From CATZDY01 sp045599035 (lineage in GTDB: Bacteria > Bacillota > Desulfotomaculia > Desulfotomaculales > Desulfocucumaceae): a DNA stretch of 35,253 nucleotides. Shown one piece after another: positions 14,611-23,055 of this stretch; the first letter of the stretch is position 1, and the number at the start of each line of letters is the position of its first letter. Where the stretch lies: NCBI GenBank assembly GCA_045599035.1, contig JAZRVI010000056.1:1-35253 (forward strand). The letters run 5' to 3'. The notes beneath the pieces were generated by a model. It did no database searches. It saw only the letters and a list, made by a program, of their open reading frames with translations, and had not been told where the DNA came from. The translations under genes were made by a program, and so were the position numbers.

Positions 14611-15290
14611 AGACTCAAATCTTCTGCAAAACGAGCAATCATATCCCCTTTTTCTCGAACCCGGATTAAGAGCAGCATTCCACTCACCACCGAAATGCCC
14701 ACCTTGCCGCCCAAAACCTCGTTGCTGACCCCGTAAGGATAGCCCAAATAAAAGGTTTGGTTTCGCATGGACCACTTGGCTCCGGTTATCGTCACTCCGG
14801 TTACTTCTTCACTCAGAGGCAGCAGGGAAAAAACTTCTTCTGGAATACCAAAAAAAGAAGCCGGAGTTCTTTTTGTAATTAAGCTGATTTCCTGATAAGC
14901 ATCCACAATACGAGCCGGAACTCCTTTTTCAGCCGCCATCTTCAATAAGTGAACATTGGCCAGAGTATGATCCAGGCGGCTGCCGGTAGCTCCCAAAATA
15001 ATAACTTCGTCCGGAGTATCTGACAAAGCTTCCATTAAAGCCAAAGCTGTATCGGTTTCATCCTTAACTGTTGGATATTGTCGGATGCGGGAACCCTGAC
15101 GAGTAAAGGTCAGCAGGTTTTGGATCTTAATGGAGTCCATATCCCCAATAATTAAATCCGGAACAATACCAAAATCAGCCAAATAGTTAGCTCCCCCATC
15201 TGCACAAATTACCCGTGTATTGTGATCTATTAATTTGGTCAATAAAGCCTGATCTTCCAGACTGCCGGCACTGATTACCAAATAACGCAT
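14607..15290 (-). CDS. thiN: Thiamine diphosphokinase
   Basis: ThiN transfers pyrophosphate from ATP to thiamine, making thiamine diphosphate. The 227-residue protein has the family motifs in order: DGGANYL at 31-37, GDMDS at 49-53, KDETDTALAL at 76-85 (acidic metal and substrate residues), and GATGSRLDHTL at 100-110; the C-terminal beta domain follows with SLLPLSEEVTGVTITGAKWSM. The length is close to the family norm. The start is ATG with a weak GGGGAAAAAAG upstream. No TPP riboswitch is visible in the 145-bp upstream region. Confidence 0.94.
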   Translation of the reverse strand: MRYLVISAGSLEDQALLTKLIDHNTRVICADGGANYLADFGIVPDLIIGDMDSIKIQNLLTFTRQGSRIRQYPTVKDETDTALALMEALSDTPDEVIILGATGSRLDHTLANVHLLKMAAEKGVPARIVDAYQEISLITKRTPASFFGIPEEVFSLLPLSEEVTGVTITGAKWSMRNQTFYLGYPYGVSNEVLGGKVGISVVSGMLLLIRVREKGDMIARFAEDLSL

Positions 15291-15331
15291 CTTTTTTCCC
15301 CATTTCTAACTTTGGTTTGTTTCCTGTTCCT

Positions 15332-15360
15332 ATTATAGCCTTTTTCCTCTTGGTTCGCAA
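15332..15360 (-). promoter_or_regulatory. Predicted thiN promoter
   Basis: On the minus strand TTGCGA (15355-15360) and TATAAT (15332-15337) are spaced by 17 bp, about 40 bp upstream of the thiN start. Confidence 0.6.
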
Positions 15361-15435
15361 GCAAAAAGCGGAGTATTTCTCCAGAAATTTACTTAAAAGG
15401 CTAATCTTATTAACCAAAATTTCCTGGGGAAAAAC

Positions 15436-16932
15436 TCAGGCTGATTGGCTTTGTCCCAAATGTCGAGCAATAGCCTCCTGATATAATTCCAAATATTCCA
15501 CCCCGGATCTTGCCCAGGAAAAGTCGGTTTCCATGCCCCTTTCGATCAGTTTTTGCCATTGTACAGGGCTGTCTCGCCACAGCTTAATAGCCCTGGCCAA
15601 AGCATGGTATAAAGCCCGCCCCTGAAAATCACTGAACACAAAGCCATTGCCCGATCCGGTTACCGGATTATAATCGTGAACTGTATCCGCCAAGCCTCCG
15701 GTTGAACGAACAATCGGAACAGTTCCATAACGCATAGCAATCATTTGGCTAAGTCCGCAAGGCTCAAACCAGGAAGGCATCAGGAACATATCCGCCCCGG
15801 CATAAATTCTTTGAGCCAAAATACTGTTAAAGCCCTGATAAAAATAAACCTTTTGGGGATAGCGTTCCTGCAAATGCCGGAACAAAGCCTGATATTTTTC
15901 TTCCCCTTCCCCCAAAATCAGTAATTGCAAGTCCAGGTGCATTAATTCCTCGGCAATTTCAGCCAGCAAATCCAATCCCTTTTGATGTGTCAGGCGACAA
16001 ATTAAAGCCAAAACCGGACAGGCTTTAACGGGCATTTGCAACTGCTTTTGCAAAGCATATTTATTTTCTTTTTTGCCCTCCAGATCCTGAACAGAATAAT
16101 TGCGATAAATTCGTTTATCGGTTTGGGGATTAAATTCATGGTAATTGATCCCATTTACAATCCCAAATAAATCCGAGGAACGCCGCCGCAAAAGCCCATC
16201 CAGCTTTTCCCCTTTTTCCGGCCTTTGGATTTCAGCCGCATAGGTTCGACTGACAGTGCTGATTAAATCGGAATATAAGATTCCCATTTTCATAAAACTC
16301 AGATTATGATAAAATTCCAGATTATCCGCATTAAACCATTCTTCTCCTACTTCCAAAAAGGACAGATTTTCTTTGTCAAAGTTCCCCTGATATTGCAGGT
16401 TGTGAATGGTAAAAACCGTGCTGATTGTCTGATAGAAAGACTGCCTGGCATATTTTGTTTTCAAAAAGAAAGCCAAAGGACCGCATTGCCAATCGTTCAA
16501 ATGAATAATATCCGGCTTCCAATCCAGCCGGGGCAACATTTCCAAAACCGCCTTGCTCCAAAAAATAAAGCGTTCGGCCTCATCCGGATATTGATATAAA
16601 TGATCCCGATAAAAATAATGATAATTATCCACCAAGTAAACCGGAATTTGATGCTTCTGACCATCCAAATGAGCTTTAATCTGGCTTTCTCGAATAATGG
16701 CAGTTTCCGTACGACTGCCCATGCTTACTGGAAAATCTGTTTTCCATACTCCTTGATCCAATCCTTTATAGCAGGGAATAGCTACCCGCACATCATTGAT
16801 CAAGCATTCGTCATTAACCGTTACAGCCAAAGCCTTGGGCAGGGAACCAATTACATCAGCCAAACCGCCGGTTTTGACAAAAGGCACTGCTTCCGAAGCC
16901 AGCAGTAAAATTTTCAAAGGTCGATCCTGCAT
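15436..16932 (-). CDS. glgA: Glycogen (starch) synthase
   Basis: GlgA elongates alpha-1,4-glucan from ADP-glucose; it is a GT5 glycosyltransferase of the cytosol. I place the start at the ATG at 16932, eight bases after AAAAAAGGAGG, giving 498 residues and the family N-terminus LKILLLASEAVPFVKTGGLADVIGSLPKAL, in which KTGGL (residues 20-24) binds ADP-glucose. The longer open frame upstream is low-similarity sequence. The C-terminal domain shows RLTHQKGLDLL and MPSWFEPCGLSQMIAMRYGTVPIVRSTGGLADTV, the conserved GT-B nucleotide and catalytic blocks. No other glg gene is nearby. It is divergent from minC. Confidence 0.95.
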   Translation of the reverse strand: MQDRPLKILLLASEAVPFVKTGGLADVIGSLPKALAVTVNDECLINDVRVAIPCYKGLDQGVWKTDFPVSMGSRTETAIIRESQIKAHLDGQKHQIPVYLVDNYHYFYRDHLYQYPDEAERFIFWSKAVLEMLPRLDWKPDIIHLNDWQCGPLAFFLKTKYARQSFYQTISTVFTIHNLQYQGNFDKENLSFLEVGEEWFNADNLEFYHNLSFMKMGILYSDLISTVSRTYAAEIQRPEKGEKLDGLLRRRSSDLFGIVNGINYHEFNPQTDKRIYRNYSVQDLEGKKENKYALQKQLQMPVKACPVLALICRLTHQKGLDLLAEIAEELMHLDLQLLILGEGEEKYQALFRHLQERYPQKVYFYQGFNSILAQRIYAGADMFLMPSWFEPCGLSQMIAMRYGTVPIVRSTGGLADTVHDYNPVTGSGNGFVFSDFQGRALYHALARAIKLWRDSPVQWQKLIERGMETDFSWARSGVEYLELYQEAIARHLGQSQSA

Positions 16933-17104
16933 CTTCTGTTCCTCCTTTTTTTCTTTAGTCTGGCCTTTTTTTTCGGCAATATTCCCCAAAGCATATTTCC
17001 CAGGCAAGAAGCATATAAATTTGAAGCAACTTGAAAAATAAAACAAGGAAAATGCAAAAATCAGGCGAATTTTTTCTAAAGAGCAATAAAAAGGAGAGAG
17101 AGCC

Positions 17105-17737
17105 GTGCAGGATATAACCATTAAAGGAACCAAAGACGGCCTGATTTTTTTAATTAATCCGGCATTAACCCCTCAGGAAATCCGCCAGAAATTAACTGAA
17201 ACCCTGGAAGCCAACCCCAGATTTTTTCAGGGAGCCCAATTCGCCCTGCAGCTTAATGGGGAACAAAAAAAGGATTTGTCTGCTTTTGAAGGCATTTGCC
17301 AAAATTATGGTCTGGTAGTTAACTCCAGCCTGCATTGGGAAAAAAACCGCCGGGTTATCCCCAGACCAGCTCCCGACCCCGTAGTTGAAAAAATTCAGCC
17401 AATAGCTGACTGGGAAAAGGCTCAAATCCATCCTCGCCTGGTTCGTTCCGGCCAAAAGATTAAGGCTCCAGAAGCTTTGATTATTATCGGTGATGTTCAC
17501 GCCGGAGCTGAAGTCGAAGCGGGAGGAAGTGTGTTAATTTTGGGCAGTTGTCAGGGACAAGTTCGAGCCGGGCAAAAAAATGCCAAATACGCCCTGATCG
17601 TAGCTCAAAAGCTTAAATCCGGCAGTTTACAAATAGGCCAAAGTAAAACCGAAATTCTGACTCCCTTTAAAAATCAAGGACTTCAAGTAGCTTATTTATT
17701 TCATAATCAAATTACAATAGAAAAATATCAAGTTTAA
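17105..17737 (+). CDS. minC: Septum-site determining protein MinC
   Basis: MinC blocks FtsZ polymerisation away from midcell, normally when bound to MinD. The 210-residue protein has the two-domain layout: an N-terminal FtsZ-inhibiting domain (about 1-100) and a C-terminal right-handed beta-helix (about 108-205) with HPRLVRSGQKIKAPEALIIIGDVHAGAEVEAGGSVLILGSCQGQVRAG, the conserved MinD-binding and dimerisation face. The start is GTG with AAAGGAGAGAG upstream. Unusually for the common minCD operon, no minD follows; the next gene, 18 bp away, is a purine permease. minD could be elsewhere in the genome. Confidence 0.9.
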   Translation: MQDITIKGTKDGLIFLINPALTPQEIRQKLTETLEANPRFFQGAQFALQLNGEQKKDLSAFEGICQNYGLVVNSSLHWEKNRRVIPRPAPDPVVEKIQPIADWEKAQIHPRLVRSGQKIKAPEALIIIGDVHAGAEVEAGGSVLILGSCQGQVRAGQKNAKYALIVAQKLKSGSLQIGQSKTEILTPFKNQGLQVAYLFHNQITIEKYQV

Positions 17738-17755
17738 TTAAAGGCTAGTGATTTC

Positions 17756-19168
17756 ATGTTTAATAAACTAGACAAGCTTTTTCAATTATCCGAAAATAAC
17801 ACAACTATTAAAACCGAAATTATTGCCGGATTGACCACCTTTATCACCGGAGCCTATATCGTCCAGGTGATTCCTTCCATTGCAGCTCAGGGTGATTCTC
17901 AGCTTTTTCAGGCAATGCTCGTTGGCACCATCCTGGCTACTATTTTGGGTACTTTAATCATGGCTTTTGGAGCCAATAAGCCCTTTTTATTGGCTCCCGG
18001 TTTGGGTACGGCAGTTTATTTTGTCCTGGTTACCAATGAAATTTCTACTAAATCCGACCTGCCTTATGCCGAGGCTCTCAGCGGAAGCCTGACCCTGGTT
18101 TTGACTTCCGGAATTCTCTTTACTTTGCTTTCGGCTTTTGGCATTCGGGAAAAAATTATCGAAGCAATTCCAGAATTTGTTCGGGTCGGTTTGGGAGCTG
18201 CCATTGGCATGATGCTGATTCAAATTGGCCTGAACAGCAATGCAGTCCTTCAGGCTGGGGATACCAAAATTTCTCTGCTATATTTTCTAATGAACGGAGC
18301 CGACAACTGTCAGGAGCTTTTAGGCAGCAATTATGCCCTGTTGGTTATTTATATAATTACTACTTTTATTGGAATTATTACCAGTGCCATTTTGTTTTCC
18401 AAACGCAAAAAAGGTGGAATTTTGGCTGGAATTATTGCTGCATCCCTCTTTTATTGGCTTGTCGCTTATTTGGCAGGTTATCAGCCTTTTGCCAACTTGC
18501 AATCCCTCAGTTTTTTGCCACCCTTTTCCACCTGGAAAGAGCTGTTATTTGTTGATTTTACTCCAAAAGTAATTTTTCATTTGGGAATCTTTTCCTCAAT
18601 ACTAATTGTAATAATTTACTGTCTTAGTGATATGTTTGGCAGTATTGGCGTATTTTTGGCTGCCTGGGGAAAACTGCCAAAAGATCCAAATGGCAATTTC
18701 CCCCGCATGAAGGAAGCCCTTTTATCCGACTCAGTAGCTGCCATTGGAGGAGCCTGTGCTGGTGTTCCTACCGTCACCGCCTTTGCCGAGTCCTCCGCTG
18801 GAATTGAAGAAGGAGGTCGCACCGGTTTGACCTCTGTAGTCATTGCCTTATGCTTTACTTTGTGTTTATTCCTATCCCCAATTATCCAGCTTATTCCGGC
18901 TCCGGCTACTTCTGCCGCCTTAATTATCGCCGGAACTTCCATGTTGTCTTGCTTGAAAAAATTAAATTACAAAAAAATGACCGAAATAATTCCAGTGGCT
19001 TTGATGATAATAATTACCCTGATCGCCACAGACATTGGCAGCGGTATTGGAGTAGCTCTGATTTCTTACACCCTGATCATGTTATTTTCCGGTCAAATCA
19101 AAAAAGTTTCTTTTTTAACTTATTTCTTAAGTACCCTGTTTACAGTCAAATTCTTTATAACCTTTTAA
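17756..19168 (+). CDS. NCS2-family nucleobase permease (AzgA type)
   Basis: The 470-residue membrane protein has about 12-14 hydrophobic segments. The N-terminus NNTTIKTEIIAGLTTFITGAYIVQVIP and the block ANKPFLLAPGLGTAVYFVL match the AzgA-like branch of NCS2, which imports adenine, guanine or hypoxanthine with protons. Another family block, AGVPTVTAFAESSAGIEEGGRTGLTSV, lies in the second half and contributes the substrate site. The start is ATG with only a weak AAAGGCTAGTGA ribosome site. It follows minC closely and precedes a YbaK-like gene by 9 bp. The exact base transported cannot be read from sequence. Confidence 0.9.
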   Translation: MFNKLDKLFQLSENNTTIKTEIIAGLTTFITGAYIVQVIPSIAAQGDSQLFQAMLVGTILATILGTLIMAFGANKPFLLAPGLGTAVYFVLVTNEISTKSDLPYAEALSGSLTLVLTSGILFTLLSAFGIREKIIEAIPEFVRVGLGAAIGMMLIQIGLNSNAVLQAGDTKISLLYFLMNGADNCQELLGSNYALLVIYIITTFIGIITSAILFSKRKKGGILAGIIAASLFYWLVAYLAGYQPFANLQSLSFLPPFSTWKELLFVDFTPKVIFHLGIFSSILIVIIYCLSDMFGSIGVFLAAWGKLPKDPNGNFPRMKEALLSDSVAAIGGACAGVPTVTAFAESSAGIEEGGRTGLTSVVIALCFTLCLFLSPIIQLIPAPATSAALIIAGTSMLSCLKKLNYKKMTEIIPVALMIIITLIATDIGSGIGVALISYTLIMLFSGQIKKVSFLTYFLSTLFTVKFFITF

Positions 19169-19177
19169 GGAGGAATA

Positions 19178-19663
19178 ATGATGGCCAAGGAAAAAACTCC
19201 AGTTACCCCAGCCATTCGGTTTTTAAAGCAAAATAAAGCGGAATATACCGATCAGCTCTATCCTTATGAAGAACATGGCGGAACCGCTGCTTCCGCCAAA
19301 TATCTGCAAGTAGACGAGCATTTGGTCATTAAGACTATTATTTTGGAGGACGAAAACAAAAACCCAATGGTAGTTTTAATGCACGGAGATAAGGAAATCT
19401 CCACCAAAAATCTGGCTCGCCTGCTGAATTGCAAATCCATCACCCCCTGCAAACCGGAAATAGCCAACAAGCATACCGGTTATTTGGTAGGCGGCACATC
19501 CCCCTTTGGCACTCGCAAAAAAATGCCTGTTTATATGGAAGAAACCATTGCCGAACTGCCCATAATATATATTAATGGCGGAAAAAGAGGCTATCTGGTA
19601 GCCATTAAGCCCCAGGAAGTCATTAGAATGCTTCAGCCTGTTTTGGTTCAGGTAGGCATCTAG
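19178..19663 (+). CDS. ybaK: YbaK/EbsC-type Cys-tRNA(Pro) deacylase
   Basis: The 161-residue protein is a single YbaK editing domain. In this family it hydrolyses Cys-tRNA(Pro) or other mischarged tRNAs in trans. Family features are TPAIRFLKQNKAEYTDQLYPYEEHGGTAASAKYL at the start, VVLMHGDKEISTKNLARLL with the substrate-binding lysine region, and GYLVGGTSPFGTRKKMPVYMEETI, which holds the conserved GGxSPFG loop. AAGGAGG precedes a double ATG (19178 and 19181), so either methionine may start. The stop overlaps the convergent ABC-F gene by four bases. Its tRNA specificity is inferred. Confidence 0.9.
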   Translation: MMAKEKTPVTPAIRFLKQNKAEYTDQLYPYEEHGGTAASAKYLQVDEHLVIKTIILEDENKNPMVVLMHGDKEISTKNLARLLNCKSITPCKPEIANKHTGYLVGGTSPFGTRKKMPVYMEETIAELPIIYINGGKRGYLVAIKPQEVIRMLQPVLVQVGI

Positions 19664-21531
19664 CTTTCCGAATCCGACAATTCCAGCCATTCAGTATAAG
19701 CTTCTTCCAAAGCGGCTTGGACAGCTTCCAGCCGCTGATTCTTTTGCATTAAAAGCTCCAAATCCGTAAAAATCTCGGACTTTTCCATTTCCAGGTGTAA
19801 TTGTTCAATCTCTGCTTCGCTGTCTTGAATAATTTTCTCCAAAAACTCAATTCTTTTTTTCCGCTTTTCCCTGAGCCGCTGGGCTTCTTTCTGCTGCTGA
19901 TAGGCATTTTTGGTTTCGCTGGCCAAATTATTTGGAAGCGGTTTTTCCTCAAGATTTCGGTGAGTGCAATAATAGTCATAATTACCTTCCCAAACCTGCA
20001 CTCCATTGGGGGTCAGTTCCCAAACCTCGGTGGCTATTTTCTGCAAAAAATAACGGTCGTGCGAAATAAACAAAATAGTTCCGGCAAAATTCAGCAAAGC
20101 CTGCTCCAGAATTTCCCTGGCATAAACATCCAGGTGGTTGGTCGGTTCGTCCAACAACAGAAAATTGGCTTTTTGCAGGGATAATTTAGCCAGAGCTACC
20201 CTGGCCTTTTCTCCCCCGCTCAAATCCCGCATATTTTTGTAAACATCCTCACCCCGCAATAAAAATCCGGCCAGAAGATTGCGAATTTCCAATTCAGTAC
20301 AGGCTGGGAAATCATCCCAGACCTCTTGCAGCATGGTTTTTTCAAGATGCAGAAACTTTTGTTCCTGTTCATAATAACCCACCGAAACCTGAACCCCCAG
20401 CTTAAACCGCCCGCCCAAAGGCAGCAAATAGCCGGCCAAAGTTTTCAGCAAAGTAGTTTTGCCAATTCCATTGGGGCCAACCAAAGCCACCCGGCTGCCC
20501 TTTAAAATTTGAGCTGAGATTTTTTCATTAATAATTTTATCAGCATAACCAATACTTAAATTGGCAGCCGTCAAAACCTCGTTGCCGCTATCCAATAAAG
20601 TAGAGAAAGAAAAGTGAGCTTTTTTAGTTTTCAAAGGTTTGGCCGCCAATTCCATTTTATCCAGCATTTTTTGTCGGCTGCTGGCTCTGGCGGTGGTGGA
20701 AGCCCGAGCCATATTTTTCTGAATAAATTCCTGCTGGCGGGCAATTTCAGCTTTTTGCTGCTGATACAGCTTTTCCTGCTGCTCCATTTGTTCCTTTTTT
20801 AATTTTAGGAAACGGCTGTAATTGCCATTATATTTTTGCAGATGAGCATTTTCCAGCTCATAGGTTATATTGGTAATCTGATCCAGCAAATAACGGTCGT
20901 GAGAAACAATCAGCAAGGCTCCAGGATAATTTTTCAAATATTGTTCCAGCCAAATTAAGGTTTCCAAATCCAGATAGTTGGTCGGTTCATCCAAAATAAG
21001 CAGTTGAGGACTTAACAGCAATTGTTTGGCCAAAGCCAAACGGGTTTTTTGACCTCCGCTTAAAATATGAATCGGCTGTTCCCAGGTGGAGCTGGGAAAA
21101 CGCAGGCCATTTAAAACCTTGGACAAAGCGGTTGTATAATCATACCCGCCCAAATAACGAAATCTTTCGCTCAACTTTTCATAATAAGCCAAATCACTGG
21201 CACCCTGCAAATTCTGTTCCACCTGAGCAATTTCGGCTTCTAATTCAAGAACCTCAGCAAAAGCAGTCAGCATTTCCTCCCAAATGGTTTTCCGGGAATC
21301 CAACTGGCTGTCCTGAGCCAAATAAGCCCAGGATAAACCGGAGCTTTTGTGAATTTCTCCTCCATCTGACGGTAATAAATCCGCCATAATTTTCAGCAAA
21401 GTAGACTTTCCGGCTCCATTGGCTCCGACCAAGGCAATTTTTTCTCTTTCCTGAATAGTCAGATTAACTTCATCTAAAATTAACCTGGCTCCATAATATT
21501 TTTTTAAATGGCTAACTTGAAATACAATCAT
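19660..21531 (-). CDS. ABC-F family ATPase
   Basis: The 623-residue protein has two soluble ABC domains and no membrane segment, as ABC-F proteins that act on ribosomes or other cytosolic complexes. Domain 1 has GANGAGKS at 36-43, LSGGQKTRLALAKQLL and LLILDEPTNYLD. A charged inter-domain linker rich in Gln/Glu/Lys follows (EQMEQQEKLYQQQKAEIARQQ), then domain 2 with GPNGIGKTT, LSGGEKARVALAKL and LLLDEPTNHLD. The C-terminus is a coiled coil of about 80 residues, as in Uup/YdiF-type members. All catalytic motifs look intact. Antibiotic resistance is possible for this family but not indicated here. Start: ATG with GAAAAGAAGAGGGAAATA upstream. Confidence 0.93.
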   Translation of the reverse strand: MIVFQVSHLKKYYGARLILDEVNLTIQEREKIALVGANGAGKSTLLKIMADLLPSDGGEIHKSSGLSWAYLAQDSQLDSRKTIWEEMLTAFAEVLELEAEIAQVEQNLQGASDLAYYEKLSERFRYLGGYDYTTALSKVLNGLRFPSSTWEQPIHILSGGQKTRLALAKQLLLSPQLLILDEPTNYLDLETLIWLEQYLKNYPGALLIVSHDRYLLDQITNITYELENAHLQKYNGNYSRFLKLKKEQMEQQEKLYQQQKAEIARQQEFIQKNMARASTTARASSRQKMLDKMELAAKPLKTKKAHFSFSTLLDSGNEVLTAANLSIGYADKIINEKISAQILKGSRVALVGPNGIGKTTLLKTLAGYLLPLGGRFKLGVQVSVGYYEQEQKFLHLEKTMLQEVWDDFPACTELEIRNLLAGFLLRGEDVYKNMRDLSGGEKARVALAKLSLQKANFLLLDEPTNHLDVYAREILEQALLNFAGTILFISHDRYFLQKIATEVWELTPNGVQVWEGNYDYYCTHRNLEEKPLPNNLASETKNAYQQQKEAQRLREKRKKRIEFLEKIIQDSEAEIEQLHLEMEKSEIFTDLELLMQKNQRLEAVQAALEEAYTEWLELSDSES

Positions 21532-21566
21532 TATTTCCCTCTTCTTTTCGCAGTGCTGATAATTAA

Positions 21567-21595
21567 TTGACAGTTCTTTTCTTCCATGTTATCAT
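21567..21595 (+). promoter_or_regulatory. Predicted promoter of floA
   Basis: TTGACA (21567-21572) and TATCAT (21590-21595) are spaced by 17 bp, 70 bp upstream of the floA ATG. The perfect -35 lies in the divergent region shared with the ABC-F gene. Confidence 0.7.
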
Positions 21596-21665
21596 AATGA
21601 AAATACCAGATTTGATCATATCACATTTTCCCTTTCCAGGGAATGCCCAAAGGAGGTTTTTCTTA

Positions 21666-22643
21666 ATGCCAGCCCTTATCAGTATCATTTTAATTGTGGT
21701 GGTAGTGGTAGTCCTGTTTTCTTTTATCCCAGTAGGATTGTGGATTTCTGCCCTGGCTGCCAATGTAAAGATTGGGATTTTTACTTTAATTGGAATGCGT
21801 TTAAGAAGAGTTACCCCCAGTAAAATCGTCAATCCCCTGATTAAAGCGGTCAAAGCCGGTTTGCCGGTTACTGTCAATCAGTTGGAAGCTCACTATCTGG
21901 CTGGAGGTAATGTGGATCGGGTGGTAGATGCTCTGATTGCAGCCGAAAGAGCGGTAATTCCCCTGCCCTTTGAAAGAGCCGCCGCTATTGATCTGGCGGG
22001 TCGTAATGTTTTGCAGGCTGTTCAAATGAGCGTTAATCCCAAGGTTATCGAAACCCCTTTGGTTTCTGCCGTAGCCAAAAACGGGATTGAAGTCAAGGTA
22101 GTGGCCAAAGTCACCGTTCGAGCCAATATTGATCGGCTGGTCGGCGGAGCCGGAGAAGAAACCATTTTGGCCAGAGTCGGAGAAGGCGTGGTAACCACCG
22201 TAGGGAGTGCCGATAATCACGAACATGTTTTGGAAAACCCCGATTCCATTTCCCGCACGGTTTTAAGCAAAGGCTTGGATGCCGGAACTGCTTTTGAAAT
22301 TCTTTCTATTGATATTGCGGATGTCGATGTAGGCCGGAACATCGGAGCCCAGCTGCAAATGGATCAGGCCGAAGCTGACAAGAAAATTGCTCAGGCCAAA
22401 GCTGAAGAAAGACGAGCTATGGCCGTAGCTAAGGCTCAGGAAATGACCGCTTTGGTTGAAGAAATGAAATCCAAGGTAGTAGAATCTGAAGCCGAAGTTC
22501 CCAAAGCAATGGCTGATGCTTTGCGGCAAGGCAAATTGGGGGTGATGGATTATTACAACCTGCAAAACCTGATGGCCGACACCAAAATGCGGGAAAGCAT
22601 TTCTACAGTTGAACAGGATTCAGACTCACCCCGCAAATCTTAA
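21666..22643 (+). CDS. floA: Flotillin-like protein FloA
   Basis: FloA is a bacterial flotillin that organises membrane microdomains. I choose the ATG at 21666, eight bases after AAAGGAGG, giving 325 residues; an upstream frame to 21567 runs over the promoter and is spurious. The N-terminus has a long Val/Ile/Leu hairpin that inserts in the membrane (residues 3-29), followed by the conserved cytoplasmic part GMRLRRVTPSKIVNPLIKAVKAGL, NVDRVVDALIAAERA and IARVGEGVVTTVGS-like blocks, and an Ala/Glu-rich coiled coil (about 235-285). No NfeD-type partner gene precedes it, in contrast to the B. subtilis arrangement. A small basic ORF begins 9 bp downstream. Confidence 0.93.
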   Translation: MPALISIILIVVVVVVLFSFIPVGLWISALAANVKIGIFTLIGMRLRRVTPSKIVNPLIKAVKAGLPVTVNQLEAHYLAGGNVDRVVDALIAAERAVIPLPFERAAAIDLAGRNVLQAVQMSVNPKVIETPLVSAVAKNGIEVKVVAKVTVRANIDRLVGGAGEETILARVGEGVVTTVGSADNHEHVLENPDSISRTVLSKGLDAGTAFEILSIDIADVDVGRNIGAQLQMDQAEADKKIAQAKAEERRAMAVAKAQEMTALVEEMKSKVVESEAEVPKAMADALRQGKLGVMDYYNLQNLMADTKMRESISTVEQDSDSPRKS

Positions 22644-22652
22644 TTCCGGAAA

Positions 22653-23042
22653 GTGAGGATGGATATGAATATGGAAGATCGCCCCTTAGAGGGTCCCTGG
22701 TCAAAACGGCCAAATAACCAAAAGAATTCTTCTTCCCGACCTGAAAAGGCCGGGAAGCTGGGAAAATCCCCAGCTAAAAAGACCGGCCATCCTGAAAAAC
22801 AGCCTCAACGCCAGGAACGGTCTAAGCAGCCGCCCCAACAGGAAGAAGTACAAGCCGCCATTTCCGAAGCCTGTCCTCCCCCCTCTCCTCAATCGGGTAT
22901 GGGCAGAAAAAGAAATCAAAGAAAACAAGTTCTTTTACTTCAGGAACTTCTCCAGCCCCAAAATTTGCAAACGGTTATTTTGGCCGCAGAAATTTTGGGT
23001 CAGCGAGGCGGCAAATCTAAAAATTTTTTAAACTATAAATAA
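22653..23042 (+). CDS. Small basic, Pro/Gln-rich hypothetical protein
   Basis: I do not recognise this protein. From the GTG at 22653 it is 129 residues, but ATGs at 22659, 22665 and 22671 are alternatives; GTGAGG at 22653-22658 would be a fair ribosome site for the ATG at 22665, giving 125 residues. It has no signal peptide or membrane segment. Residues 10-80 are a disordered-looking run of Lys, Arg, Pro, Gln and Ser. The C-terminal 40 residues (QVLLLQELLQPQNLQTVILAAEILGQRGGK) look like one or two amphipathic helices. It lies 9 bp after floA and 13 bp before the BIG2/SLH gene, so it is probably co-transcribed and may link the two functionally. Codon use is ordinary. Confidence 0.55.
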   Translation: MRMDMNMEDRPLEGPWSKRPNNQKNSSSRPEKAGKLGKSPAKKTGHPEKQPQRQERSKQPPQQEEVQAAISEACPPPSPQSGMGRKRNQRKQVLLLQELLQPQNLQTVILAAEILGQRGGKSKNFLNYK

Positions 23043-23055
23043 AAGAGGATTAAAA

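Noticed and set aside
16933..17133. Longer GlgA reading frame upstream
   Set aside because: The extension overlaps the divergent minC start region and lacks a ribosome site; ATG 16932 follows GGAGG at eight bases.
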